From the NCBI RefSeq assembly GCF_000425625.1, contig NZ_KE384418.1, positions 24,164 to 88,163 on the forward strand: 64,000 bases of DNA, given 5' to 3'. Positions 56,791 through 64,000 of this stretch are shown piece after piece. The notes under the pieces were generated by a model that searched no databases, was not told the DNA's origin, and saw only the letters and a list, made by a program, of their open reading frames with translations. This DNA is from Stutzerimonas azotifigens DSM 17556 (GTDB lineage Bacteria > Pseudomonadota > Gammaproteobacteria > Pseudomonadales > Pseudomonadaceae). Position numbers and translations under genes: made by a program. Numbering within the stretch: position 1 is the stretch's first letter; the number at the start of each line of letters is the position of its first letter.

Positions 56791-57567
56791 ATGCAGATGC
56801 GCAGCACCGTCGACAGCCCTGAAAGGCAGGCCGCCCGCCAACAGCGCGAAGCCGAATGGCAGGTCCGCAAGGACCTCGCCGCCGCCTACCGGCTGGTCGC
56901 CCACTTCGGCTGGGACGACCTGGTGTTCACCCACCTCTCGGCGCGGGTGCCGGGTGGCGATCACCACTTCCTGATCAACCCCTACGGGCTGCTGTTCCAG
57001 GAGATCACCGCCTCCTCGCTGGTCAAGGTCGACCAGGACGGCAACATCGTCGAGAGCGGCAGCCTGCACCGGGTCAACCCGGCCGGCTTCACCATCCACA
57101 GCGCGGTGCACATGGGTCGCGAGGACGCCGGCGCGGTGATGCACCTGCACGCCGCCGACGGCACCGCGGTCTCCGCGCACCGCGACGGCCTGCTGCCGCT
57201 GAGCCAGACCGCCATGCTCTGCCTCGACCACCTGAGCTACCACGACTACGAAGGCGTGGCGCTGGACCTCGGCGAGCGCGAGCGGCTGATCCGCGACCTG
57301 GGGCCCAAGCAGATGATGATCCTGCGCAACCACGGCGTGCTGACCATGGGCAACAGCGTGGCCGAAGCCTTCACCTACCTGTACTTCCTAATGAAGGCCT
57401 GCGAGATTCAGGTGCGCGCGCAGGCCTGCGGTCCGACCTGGATGCCGTCGCAGGCCGCCATCGAGACCACCCGCGAGCAGTCGCAGAGCCTCGGCCAGGC
57501 CGCCAGGCTCACCTGGCCGGCGCTGCTGCGCCTGCTCGAGAGCCGCGGCCAGGTCTACGCCGTCTGA
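56791..57567 (+). CDS. Class II aldolase/adducin-family protein
   Basis: A 258-residue protein of the class II aldolase/adducin fold. LVFTHLSARVPGGDHHFLINPYGLLFQEITASSLVKV, with HLH at 118-120 and a later LRNHGVLTMG, provides the zinc-binding histidines. Members cleave or epimerise phosphorylated sugars (fuculose-1-phosphate aldolase type), or lack catalytic activity. It follows the ligase by 30 bp and is the last gene before a terminator. A retro-aldol or decarboxylating step on the product of the ACAD/kinase chemistry would fit, but is a guess. Confidence 0.88.
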   Translation: MQMRSTVDSPERQAARQQREAEWQVRKDLAAAYRLVAHFGWDDLVFTHLSARVPGGDHHFLINPYGLLFQEITASSLVKVDQDGNIVESGSLHRVNPAGFTIHSAVHMGREDAGAVMHLHAADGTAVSAHRDGLLPLSQTAMLCLDHLSYHDYEGVALDLGERERLIRDLGPKQMMILRNHGVLTMGNSVAEAFTYLYFLMKACEIQVRAQACGPTWMPSQAAIETTREQSQSLGQAARLTWPALLRLLESRGQVYAV

Positions 57568-57570
57568 CGC

Positions 57571-57600
57571 CGCCGGCCCCGCGCCGGCGCCTTTCTTCTT
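57571..57600 (+). terminator. Rho-independent terminator after the aldolase gene
   Basis: CGCCGGC at 57571 and GCCGGCG at 57583 form a GC-rich 7-bp stem with a 5-base loop, followed by CCTTTCTTCTT. It marks the end of the thioesterase-to-aldolase operon; the GhrA-like gene 37 bp on may be read through or have its own promoter. Confidence 0.65.
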
Positions 57601-57636
57601 CCGGCATGCTTGCGTGCCCGCCGACAAGGAACCCGC

Positions 57637-58566
57637 ATGAAGGTCATCTTCGCCGCCTACGACCCGCAGCCCCAGCGCTGGACCAACCTGATCGCCGAGC
57701 AGTTGCCGGACGCCGAAATCATCGTCTGGGAGCCGGGCATGGCCCCGACCGGCGCCGACTACGCGCTGGTCTGGCAGCCCGCCGAGGCACTGTTCGAGGC
57801 CGAGCGGCAGCTCAAGGCGGTGTTCAACCTCGGCGCCGGCATCGACGGCCTGCTGCGCCTGCGCAACCTGCCACCGGCGCTGCCGGTGGTGCGCCTGGAG
57901 GACGCCGGCATGTCGGTGCAGATGGCCGAATACGTCGCCTACCACGTGATCGGTGCCAGCCGCGACATGGACCTCTACCGCAGCCAGCAGGCCGACAGTC
58001 AGTGGAAGATCCACCGGCCGATCAAGCGCAGCGAATGGCCGGTCGGCGTGCTCGGTCTCGGCCACATCGGCAAGCGCGTGGCGCAGACCCTGGCCGGGTT
58101 GGAATATCCGGTGCACGGCTGGGCGCGCACCGCGCACGACATCGAAGGTGTGCGCTGCCATGCCGGCCAGGCGGAGCTCGACACGTTTCTGCAATCGACG
58201 CGGGTGCTGGTCAACACCCTGCCGCTGACCGACGAGACCCGCGACCTGATCGACTACCGCCTGCTCGGCCGCCTGCGCCCCGGCGCCATGCTCATCAACG
58301 TCGGCCGCGGCGAGCACCTGGTCGACGAAGACCTCATCCGCGCCCTCGCCGAAGGCCATGTCACCCGCGCCGTGCTGGACGTCTTCCGCCAGGAGCCACT
58401 GCCCGGCGAACACCCGTTCTGGCGCACCCCGGGCCTCACCATCACGCCGCACATCTCTGCCCGCACGCTGCGCGATGCGACGGTGGAGCAGATCTGCGGC
58501 AAGATCCGCGCGCTGGAAGCGGGGCAGCAGGTGAGCGGGGTGGTGGATCTGGGCAGGGGGTATTGA
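57637..58566 (+). CDS. ghrA: Glyoxylate/hydroxypyruvate reductase, GhrA-like
   Basis: A 309-residue D-2-hydroxyacid dehydrogenase. The NAD(P)-binding motif is VGVLGLGHIGKRVAQTLAG, RSEW and TLPLTDETRDLID are typical of GhrA, and the catalytic Arg (INVGRGEHLV), Glu (FRQEPLPGEHPFW) and His (TPHISA) triad is intact. GhrA reduces glyoxylate and hydroxypyruvate, preferring NADPH. I chose ATG 57637 with AAGGA upstream. A terminator precedes it, but it may also belong functionally to the operon, handling a 2-keto-acid product. Confidence 0.92.
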   Translation: MKVIFAAYDPQPQRWTNLIAEQLPDAEIIVWEPGMAPTGADYALVWQPAEALFEAERQLKAVFNLGAGIDGLLRLRNLPPALPVVRLEDAGMSVQMAEYVAYHVIGASRDMDLYRSQQADSQWKIHRPIKRSEWPVGVLGLGHIGKRVAQTLAGLEYPVHGWARTAHDIEGVRCHAGQAELDTFLQSTRVLVNTLPLTDETRDLIDYRLLGRLRPGAMLINVGRGEHLVDEDLIRALAEGHVTRAVLDVFRQEPLPGEHPFWRTPGLTITPHISARTLRDATVEQICGKIRALEAGQQVSGVVDLGRGY

Positions 58567-58837
58567 GCGGTACAGGCCGGCCGGTCCAAGCGCGGGCCTG
58601 CCTGTTAGGCCGCATCTGCGAGGGGCACATGGATCGCCGCCGACCCTGACCGTCGCCACCTGACCCGCCTGTCGGCCGCATGCCCGCCGCCGCCTGAAGG
58701 CCCGGGCGGAGCGAGCGGCGGGCACGAAACTCGCCGTCCCCTTCGCTGCCCAACGCTGCATGGCTGTCGGCCCGCCGTCCGGCGTCGGGCTGCGGCGCCG
58801 GCTCCTCATGCCCGTTCCTCAAGGTGCCATTCAACCC

Positions 58838-61372
58838 ATGCGCAGGCCCCGTTCCCGCCTCTTTCGCTTCGCATCGATCATCCTCCTGTTGGCAACCGCC
58901 CCGGCGTGGGGCCAGGCCGGACCGGCTGGCTCGCCCGAGGGGATTTCCCGTCAAGAGGCCCGCCATGCCATCGAGGTGCTCCGCGACGACGCGCGTCGCG
59001 CCGATGTGCTGGCGGCACTCGAGGCCATCGCCGCCCAGCCTGCCTCCTCCGAACCGGCACAGGACGCCGAACCGCCGAGCGCGGCCGAGCCGGAGCCGGC
59101 GATCGTCCCACTGGAGGAGGACGGCCTGATTGCACGGATGCTGAGGCAGGTCGGACGCTGGGCCGACGGCCTCGGCGAGCAGCTGCAGCAGGTTCGCAGC
59201 GCGCTGCTGGAATTTCCCGCCTGGTTCGAGGCGATTTTCAGGTCACCGGCCGGGCGGGCCTTGCTGGTCGATGCGCTGGTCACCCTGGCGCTGGTGTTCT
59301 CCCTCGGCCTGGCGGTCGAGTGGGGCATGCGGCGGCTGCTGCGTTGGCCGCGTACGGCCTTGCAGGGGCACGCGCGACAGGTCGAGGAGCGCGAACGAGC
59401 TGCGGCCATGAGCGAGCCTCCGGTCGACCTCCGGCCGACCGAGCGTATCGATGCCGAACGCGCAGCGGCGACCGCCGCCACCCGGCCCGAACAGCCCGAC
59501 GTGGCGCTGGTACAGACCCTGCGCGACGGCGTCGAGCGGATAGAGGCGGTGCCGATCGCCCGACCCGGGCAAGGCCCGGCGGCAGAGCCGGAGCCGGCCG
59601 CCAACAGGGGAGCGGCGGCCGCGGTCGCACCGCCCGCCGACGCGGCGCCCCCGCGCAAGGCGCGACGCAGCCAGCCGCTCGGTGAGCATCGCAGCGCATT
59701 GCGTCACCTGCCGTTCGCGATCGGCTCCTTGGTGCTGGACCTCCTGCCGCTGGCCCTGTTTTTCTGCGTCGCCGCGCTGGTCATGCACCTGTATCCGGGG
59801 CTCGATCCGCGGAGCCGCGAGGTGACCGACCTGTTCGTGCACGCCTACCTCTTCACCCGCCTGACCATGGCGGTGGTGCGCCTGCTGATATCGCCCGTTG
59901 GCTACGGCCTGCGGGTCTTCCGGGTCAGTGGCGAGACATCGCGCCTGCTGAACGGCTGGGCTCTCCGTTTCGTGCTGTTGGCGGCGTTCGGCGTGGCGAC
60001 GGCGAATGCCCTGCAGATCCTCGGCGCCGGTGCCGCGGGGCGAGCCGCGATCCTCAAGTTCGTCTCCCTGCTGGCCCACCTGATGATCGTGGCCCTGATC
60101 TTCAGGCTGCGACGTCCGGTGCGGCAAGCCATCGCCCCCAAGGCGGGGAGCAGCGGCCCGATTGCACAGTTCCGTCACTGGATGGCCCAGGTATGGGCCG
60201 TCGCGGCCGCGGCCTTCGTCATGGGGCTGTGGGTCGTCTGGGCGCTCGGCGTGGAGAACGGTTTCCCCAAGCTGATCGAGTTCATCGCGGTGACCGGCGG
60301 CATCCTGGTGCTCGGTCGCCTGGTCGCGGTGCTCGCACTCGGCGCCCTGGAGCGGGCCTTCGTCGGCCGCCAGAACGACCGCGACGACGCGCGCGAGGCC
60401 GACTCCGACGGCATGCGCGGCCGGCTGGCCGAGCAGCTCTATCCGCTGTTGCGCGGCCTGCTGTCGCTGCTCGTCACAGCCTGCGTACTGGTCGCCCTTT
60501 TCCAGGCCTGGGGATTCGACGCCCTCGGCTGGTTCGCGGCAGGCACCCTCGGCCGCAGCCTGGCCGGGGCCATGACGACCATCCTAGTCGCCGTGATCCT
60601 GGCCCTGGTGGTCTGGCAGGTGGCCAATGCGGCGCTGGAACGGCGCATCGTCCGCTGGAGCGACGATGGCGAACTGATGCGCGCCGCGCGCCTGCGCACC
60701 CTGCTGCCGATGCTCCGTTCCGCGCTGATGATCGCGATCGTGCTGGTCGTCGGTATGACCGCGCTCAGCGAGATCGGGGTCAACACCACGCCGCTGCTGG
60801 CGGGGGCGAGCATCATCGGTGTCGCGCTGGGCTTCGGCTCGCAGAAGCTGGTGCAGGACTTCATTACCGGCATCTTCCTGCTGATGGAGAACGCCATGCA
60901 GGTGGGCGACTGGGTCACGGTCGCGGGGGTGTCCGGAACCGTCGAGAACCTCTCCATCCGTACCGTCCGCCTGCGCGCCGGCGACGGTTCGCTGCACATC
61001 GTGCCGTTCAGCTCGGTGTCCACGGTCAACAACACCAACCGCGGCATCGGCAACGCGGCGGTGCGGATCAGCGTCGGCTACGACACGGACATCGACCAGG
61101 CGATCGCCGAGCTGAAGAAGATCGGCGCCGACCTGCGGGCCGACCCGGCGTTCGCCGACCTGATCATCGACGACCTGGCCGTGTGGGGCGTCGACTCGGT
61201 GGACGGCTCGATGGTGACGCTGGCCGGCCAGATGCGTTGCGTCGACAAGGGCCGCTGGGGCGTCCAGCGCGAATTCAACCGGCGCATCTTCGAGCGCTTC
61301 CGCGAACTGGGCATCCACATCGCCGACCCGCGCGAGCGCCTGATGGTGTCCCAGGGCGAGCCCGGCGCCTGA
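58838..61372 (+). CDS. MscS-family mechanosensitive channel with large N-terminal domain
   Basis: An 844-residue inner-membrane protein. An N-terminal signal-like segment (LFRFASIILLLATAPAWGQA) is followed by a long periplasmic part (residues about 25-150 with Ala/Glu/Pro-rich stretches) and about eleven hydrophobic segments. Near residues 650-675 the MscS pore helix reads LLAGASIIGVALGFGSQKLVQDF, followed by VGDWVTVAGVSGTVENLSIRTV of the beta domain. It resembles the YbiO/MscM-type channels that open on osmotic downshift. Start: ATG 58838 at the signal peptide; ATG 58808 is possible. Neither has a strong ribosome site. The upstream 270 bp show no gene. Confidence 0.9.
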   Translation: MRRPRSRLFRFASIILLLATAPAWGQAGPAGSPEGISRQEARHAIEVLRDDARRADVLAALEAIAAQPASSEPAQDAEPPSAAEPEPAIVPLEEDGLIARMLRQVGRWADGLGEQLQQVRSALLEFPAWFEAIFRSPAGRALLVDALVTLALVFSLGLAVEWGMRRLLRWPRTALQGHARQVEERERAAAMSEPPVDLRPTERIDAERAAATAATRPEQPDVALVQTLRDGVERIEAVPIARPGQGPAAEPEPAANRGAAAAVAPPADAAPPRKARRSQPLGEHRSALRHLPFAIGSLVLDLLPLALFFCVAALVMHLYPGLDPRSREVTDLFVHAYLFTRLTMAVVRLLISPVGYGLRVFRVSGETSRLLNGWALRFVLLAAFGVATANALQILGAGAAGRAAILKFVSLLAHLMIVALIFRLRRPVRQAIAPKAGSSGPIAQFRHWMAQVWAVAAAAFVMGLWVVWALGVENGFPKLIEFIAVTGGILVLGRLVAVLALGALERAFVGRQNDRDDAREADSDGMRGRLAEQLYPLLRGLLSLLVTACVLVALFQAWGFDALGWFAAGTLGRSLAGAMTTILVAVILALVVWQVANAALERRIVRWSDDGELMRAARLRTLLPMLRSALMIAIVLVVGMTALSEIGVNTTPLLAGASIIGVALGFGSQKLVQDFITGIFLLMENAMQVGDWVTVAGVSGTVENLSIRTVRLRAGDGSLHIVPFSSVSTVNNTNRGIGNAAVRISVGYDTDIDQAIAELKKIGADLRADPAFADLIIDDLAVWGVDSVDGSMVTLAGQMRCVDKGRWGVQREFNRRIFERFRELGIHIADPRERLMVSQGEPGA

Positions 61373-61411
61373 TGCGCTGTGCCGGCGAACATCGCCAGAT
61401 CTTCGTTGCGG

Positions 61412-61804
61412 TTACTCCTCGAAGCGGCCGCCGCCGTCACGGTCGCGCTCGTATCGTCGGGTGAGCGGAAACGGCGGCAGCCAGGACTCGCGCCGGACGG
61501 TCCAGCATTCGTAGGTGGGCGTCAGCTGGTCGCGGGCGTCCAGGGCGCCGAGGTGCACTTCGATCTCGTCGGCGATGCGGGTGAACACCGACGAGCCGCA
61601 GCGAGGGCAGAAGAACCGCCCGGCGTAGTCGCGCGTCTCGCCCTCGACGGTCACCGCTTCCGGGGAAAAGATCGCAGCCGCGAAGAACAGGGCGCCGTGG
61701 TGCTTGCGGCAGTCGAGGCAGTGGCAAAGGCCGACCCGGTAGGGTCGCCCGGACGCCACGATTCGAACGTTGCCGCAAAGGCAGCCCCCGGTGAATCGGT
61801 CCAT
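61412..61804 (-). CDS. GFA family (glutathione-dependent formaldehyde-activating-like) protein
   Basis: A 130-residue zinc protein of the GFA/CENP-V fold. The motifs CLCGNVRI, CHCLDCRKHHGALF and FCPRCGSSVFTR carry the conserved zinc-binding cysteines. The family was named for glutathione-dependent formaldehyde-activating enzyme, but most members have unknown function. I chose ATG 61804, with GGAGACC upstream. It converges with the MscS gene (39-bp gap) and is divergent from the DUF4126-like gene. Confidence 0.9.
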   Translation of the reverse strand: MDRFTGGCLCGNVRIVASGRPYRVGLCHCLDCRKHHGALFFAAAIFSPEAVTVEGETRDYAGRFFCPRCGSSVFTRIADEIEVHLGALDARDQLTPTYECWTVRRESWLPPFPLTRRYERDRDGGGRFEE

Positions 61805-61957
61805 GCTGGTCTCCTCGGAATCGCGGCCGAATGAATACGGCGGCTCGGTGAGTATGAAAGTAGCAGCTCGAGGCTCGCCGGGCTTGCCGTCGGCCGGCGC
61901 GGCTGAACGCCTGGCTCCGAATCCCGGTCGGAATAGGCAGCTACCGGGAGATACGGC

Positions 61958-62440
61958 ATGACGACACCGAGCAACCTCTTGTGGGCCGCACTGGCGCTTG
62001 GCGTGGTGACGGGCATGCGCAGCATGCTGGCGCCGACCCTGGCCAGCCGGGCATTGGCCGGGCGTGAAGGGATCGACCAGGCGGACGAGCCGGCCCGTAC
62101 CCTGGCCTCGCACCGGGCGCGGCAGGTGCTGATGCCGCTGGCCGCCGGGGAGATGCTGGGCGACAAGATGCCCTTCGCGCCGGACCGGACGATTCCACCC
62201 TCGATGTTGTTCCGCGCCTTGTCCGGCGGCGTCACCGCGGCGGCGCTGGCCAGTGCACGGCGGCAGCCGGTGTGGCTGCCGGCGTTGATCGGCGCGACCG
62301 CCGCCTGCGTCTCGGCGAAAATCGGCCTCGGTTTGCGCAAGCGCTACGGCAGCTCCGGCGGATTTGCCAATGCGGCGCTGGGGCTGTCGGAAGACGCCCT
62401 GGCGCTGGCGATCGGCAATGCGGGGTTGCGCCGGTCATAG
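61958..62440 (+). CDS. DUF4126-like membrane protein
   Basis: A 160-residue small membrane protein. LLWAALALGVVTGMRSMLAPTLAS, with Gly-Met-Arg-Ser typical of the family start, then MPLAAGEMLGDKMPFAPDRTIPPSMLFRALSGGVTAAAL and ALIGATAACVSAKIGLGLRKRYG resemble DUF4126 proteins. The function is unknown. ATG 61958 is reasonably spaced after a CCGGGAGA. It has a divergent partner (GFA-like). Codon use is that of the neighbours. Confidence 0.82.
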   Translation: MTTPSNLLWAALALGVVTGMRSMLAPTLASRALAGREGIDQADEPARTLASHRARQVLMPLAAGEMLGDKMPFAPDRTIPPSMLFRALSGGVTAAALASARRQPVWLPALIGATAACVSAKIGLGLRKRYGSSGGFANAALGLSEDALALAIGNAGLRRS

Positions 62441-62457
62441 TCGGGGCCGGTCGGCCC

Positions 62458-62778
62458 TTGTAGGAGCAGGTTCTACCTGCGAACAGGGGCTCGCATGGGG
62501 ACCAAGTCGCAGGCAGCCTGCTCCTGCAACGTAGGCAGTCAAATCGTGGAGCCGCGTTATGCCGGTGTTCGGTGGAAAAGGCTGCGCCGTTTTCCACCCT
62601 ACGCTCTGGCGATCGACGGTTGGGTGGGCCGGGCGGCGTTCCGCTTCAGCCCACCAATCACGGACCGCCTCCGGCCCACCGGTAGCTCCGTAGGGTGGAT
62701 AACGCGCGTAGCGCCTATCCACTTGGCGGCGGTGTTTGATCGCCACCGGCGGAAAAGGCTACGCCCCCTGTAGGCCGA
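62458..62778. repeat. Repeat-rich gap: REP family D and family E
   Basis: A REP hairpin (TGTAGGAGCAGGTTCTACC, inverse GGCAGCCTGCTCCTGC near 62515) is followed by family E pieces: GGTGGAAAAGGCTGCGCCG, GGTGGGCCGGGCGGCGTTCC, GTAGGGTGGATAACGCGCG and GGCGGAAAAGGCTACGCCCC. Together they fill the gap between the DUF4126-like and yghU genes. No gene is seen. Confidence 0.68.
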
Positions 62779-63621
62779 TCAGTCCAGGTCCGAGGCGGCG
62801 TGGCGTTCCGGCGCCTGTTCGTGCGCTTCGCCCCAGGTGCGGTTGACCTTGCGGCCGCGGATCACGGCGGGGCGTTCGGCGATCTCGGCGGCCCAGCGCT
62901 GCACGTGCCGGTAGTCCTGCACCGAGAGGAATTCGGCGGCCTGGTAGAGATCGCCGCGCACCAGCCCGCCGTACCAGGGCCAGATGGCCATGTCGGCGAT
63001 GCTGTAGTCGTCGCCGGCGATGTAGCGCCGTTCGGCCAGCTGGCGGTCGAGCACGTCGAGCTGGCGCTTGGTCTCCATCGCATAGCGGTTGATGGGGTAC
63101 TCGTACTTCTCCGGCGCGTAGGCATAGAAGTGGCCGAAGCCGCCGCCGACGAAGGGTGCCGAGCCCATCTGCCAGAACAGCCAGTTCTGCGTCTCGGTGC
63201 GTGCCGCCGTGTCGGTGGGCAGGAAGGCGCCGAACTTCTCCGCCAGGTAGACGAGGATCGAGCCGGATTCGAAGACGCGCAGCGGCTGCTCGCCGCTGTG
63301 GTCGACCAGCGCCGGGATCTTCGAGTTGGGGTTGATCTCGACGAAGCCGCTGGAGAACTGGTCGCCTTCACCGATGCGGATCAGCCAGGCGTCGTACTCG
63401 GCGCCCGCATGGCCGAGGCCGAGCAGCTCCTCGAGCATGATGGTGACCTTCACGCCGTTCGGCGTGGCCAGCGAATAGAGCTGCAGCGGGTGCTTGCCCA
63501 CCGGCAGCGGCTTGTCGTGGGTGGGGCCGGCGGTCGGGCGGTTGATGCTGGCGAACTTGCCGCCCGAGGGCTCGGAATGCTGCCAGACCTTAGGCGGCAC
63601 GTAGGGCGTGGTGTCACTCAT
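62779..63621 (-). CDS. yghU: YghU-type glutathione S-transferase / disulfide reductase
   Basis: A 280-residue nu-class GST. YVPPKVWQHSEPSGGKFASINRP, HPLQLYSLATPNGVKVTIMLEEL and EINPNSKIPALVDHSGEQPLRVFESGSILVYLAEKFG are near-diagnostic of YghU, which reduces disulfides using two bound glutathiones and has some peroxidase activity. I chose ATG 63621 (MSDTTPYV), with GAGGAAATCG upstream; the frame is open 177 bp further upstream without similarity. It is a stand-alone gene. Confidence 0.93.
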   Translation of the reverse strand: MSDTTPYVPPKVWQHSEPSGGKFASINRPTAGPTHDKPLPVGKHPLQLYSLATPNGVKVTIMLEELLGLGHAGAEYDAWLIRIGEGDQFSSGFVEINPNSKIPALVDHSGEQPLRVFESGSILVYLAEKFGAFLPTDTAARTETQNWLFWQMGSAPFVGGGFGHFYAYAPEKYEYPINRYAMETKRQLDVLDRQLAERRYIAGDDYSIADMAIWPWYGGLVRGDLYQAAEFLSVQDYRHVQRWAAEIAERPAVIRGRKVNRTWGEAHEQAPERHAASDLD

Positions 63622-63839
63622 GGCGATTTCCTCGATCGGTGGAAAACGGTCAGTGCCGAATCCTGGGCGGCCATGGCCGGGTTGTCCAGCGGCGCGCTCG
63701 GGGAAGGGGGCGCCAGGGCAATGCCTGGCAATGAAGCCTGCCTTGTCGGACAGCAGGATAGCGACGATTGCGTCTTGCGACCGGCCGCGGAAGGCCATGA
63801 ATGCCGGAGGGTTTCAGTGCGAGGCCCGGCGGGGTCTGC

Positions 63840-64000
63840 CGCTGATTTGCGCCAAGGTCGCTCGGCCGCCCTCGCGGCGAGGCTCTTGTGTGAGCGGTCG
63901 TGACCGCGAACGATATCGCCAGGTCGCAGGCAGAGCCTGCTCCTACGGGTGTGCGTCGCAGCTACGGGCAGCGGGTCGCGCTGGTCCCTTCTCCCGCCGG
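63840..64000. repeat. REP-like elements at the right edge
   Basis: CCGCCCTCGCGGCGAGG near 63868, GTGAGCGGTCGTGACCGCG at about 63890, and GTCGCAGGCAGAGCCTGC (family D) near 63923 are mixed REP arms. CCCTTCTCCCGCCGG at the end may open another family A copy. The 63622-64000 stretch has no gene. Confidence 0.6.

Overview
The window is about 64 kb of very GC-rich DNA (roughly 68-70% by eye) with Pseudomonas-type gene content: a gcs2-like glycine cleavage operon with a GcsR/TyrR-type regulator, a PcaR-like regulator, an RND tripartite pump, and an hmg/hpd/mai homogentisate set. It also has many short palindromic intergenic repeats (REP/REPIN-like). I infer Pseudomonas sensu lato or a close relative. 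I saw no rRNA, tRNA, CRISPR array, integrase, transposase or phage genes. It reads as ordinary chromosome with metabolic islands.

Region by region. 1-975: a PAS-domain sensor protein running off the left edge. 1391-12116 (minus strand): a glycine/serine catabolic operon gcvH-gcvP-alanine/glycine symporter-sdaA-gcvT, its probable regulator gcsR, and a thioredoxin-reductase-like flavoprotein. In front of gcvH there is a textbook sigma-54 control region: three 18-bp palindromes, a perfect IHF site and a -24/-12 promoter. 12451-20560: an orphan DctP, DUF488, an ACAD10/11-type acyl-CoA dehydrogenase, NnrS, an HPP-CBS membrane protein, a c551-type cytochrome, a small protein and an MFS exporter. 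20570-21570: a tandem array of a composite repeat abutting a sirtuin remnant, then ohrR. 22267-29687: small and housekeeping genes (YqaA, GNAT, LysR/azoR, pirin, a secreted protein, eamA, pcaR). 29743-36853: RND pump operon (MFP-RND-OMF) and an MFS protein. 37079-45879: tyrosine/homogentisate catabolism (maiA, hpd ... hmgR, hmgA, fahA), interrupted by a TetR-SDR-MFS-thioesterase block. 46368-47039: nitroreductase. 47225-58566: a TRAP transporter operon with an IclR regulator, divergent from a catabolic operon of thioesterase, ACAD11-like dehydrogenase, SDR, ACAD11/LvaA-like kinase, acyl-CoA ligase, class II aldolase and a GhrA-like dehydrogenase. 58838-63621: MscS-type channel, GFA-like protein, DUF4126-like protein and YghU-type glutathione transferase.

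How the genes work together. The gcs operon imports glycine/alanine and splits glycine to one-carbon units, with serine deaminated to pyruvate. The hpd/hmg/mai/fah genes take 4-hydroxyphenylpyruvate to fumarate and acetoacetate, and shared palindromes suggest one IclR regulator controls both halves. The most novel-looking system is the 47-57 kb cluster. A TRAP importer faces an operon carrying, as separate genes, the kinase and dehydrogenase that are fused in animal ACAD11. The same functions occur in the levulinate (lva) pathway. This points to catabolism of an unknown hydroxy- or keto-acid through a phospho-acyl-CoA intermediate.
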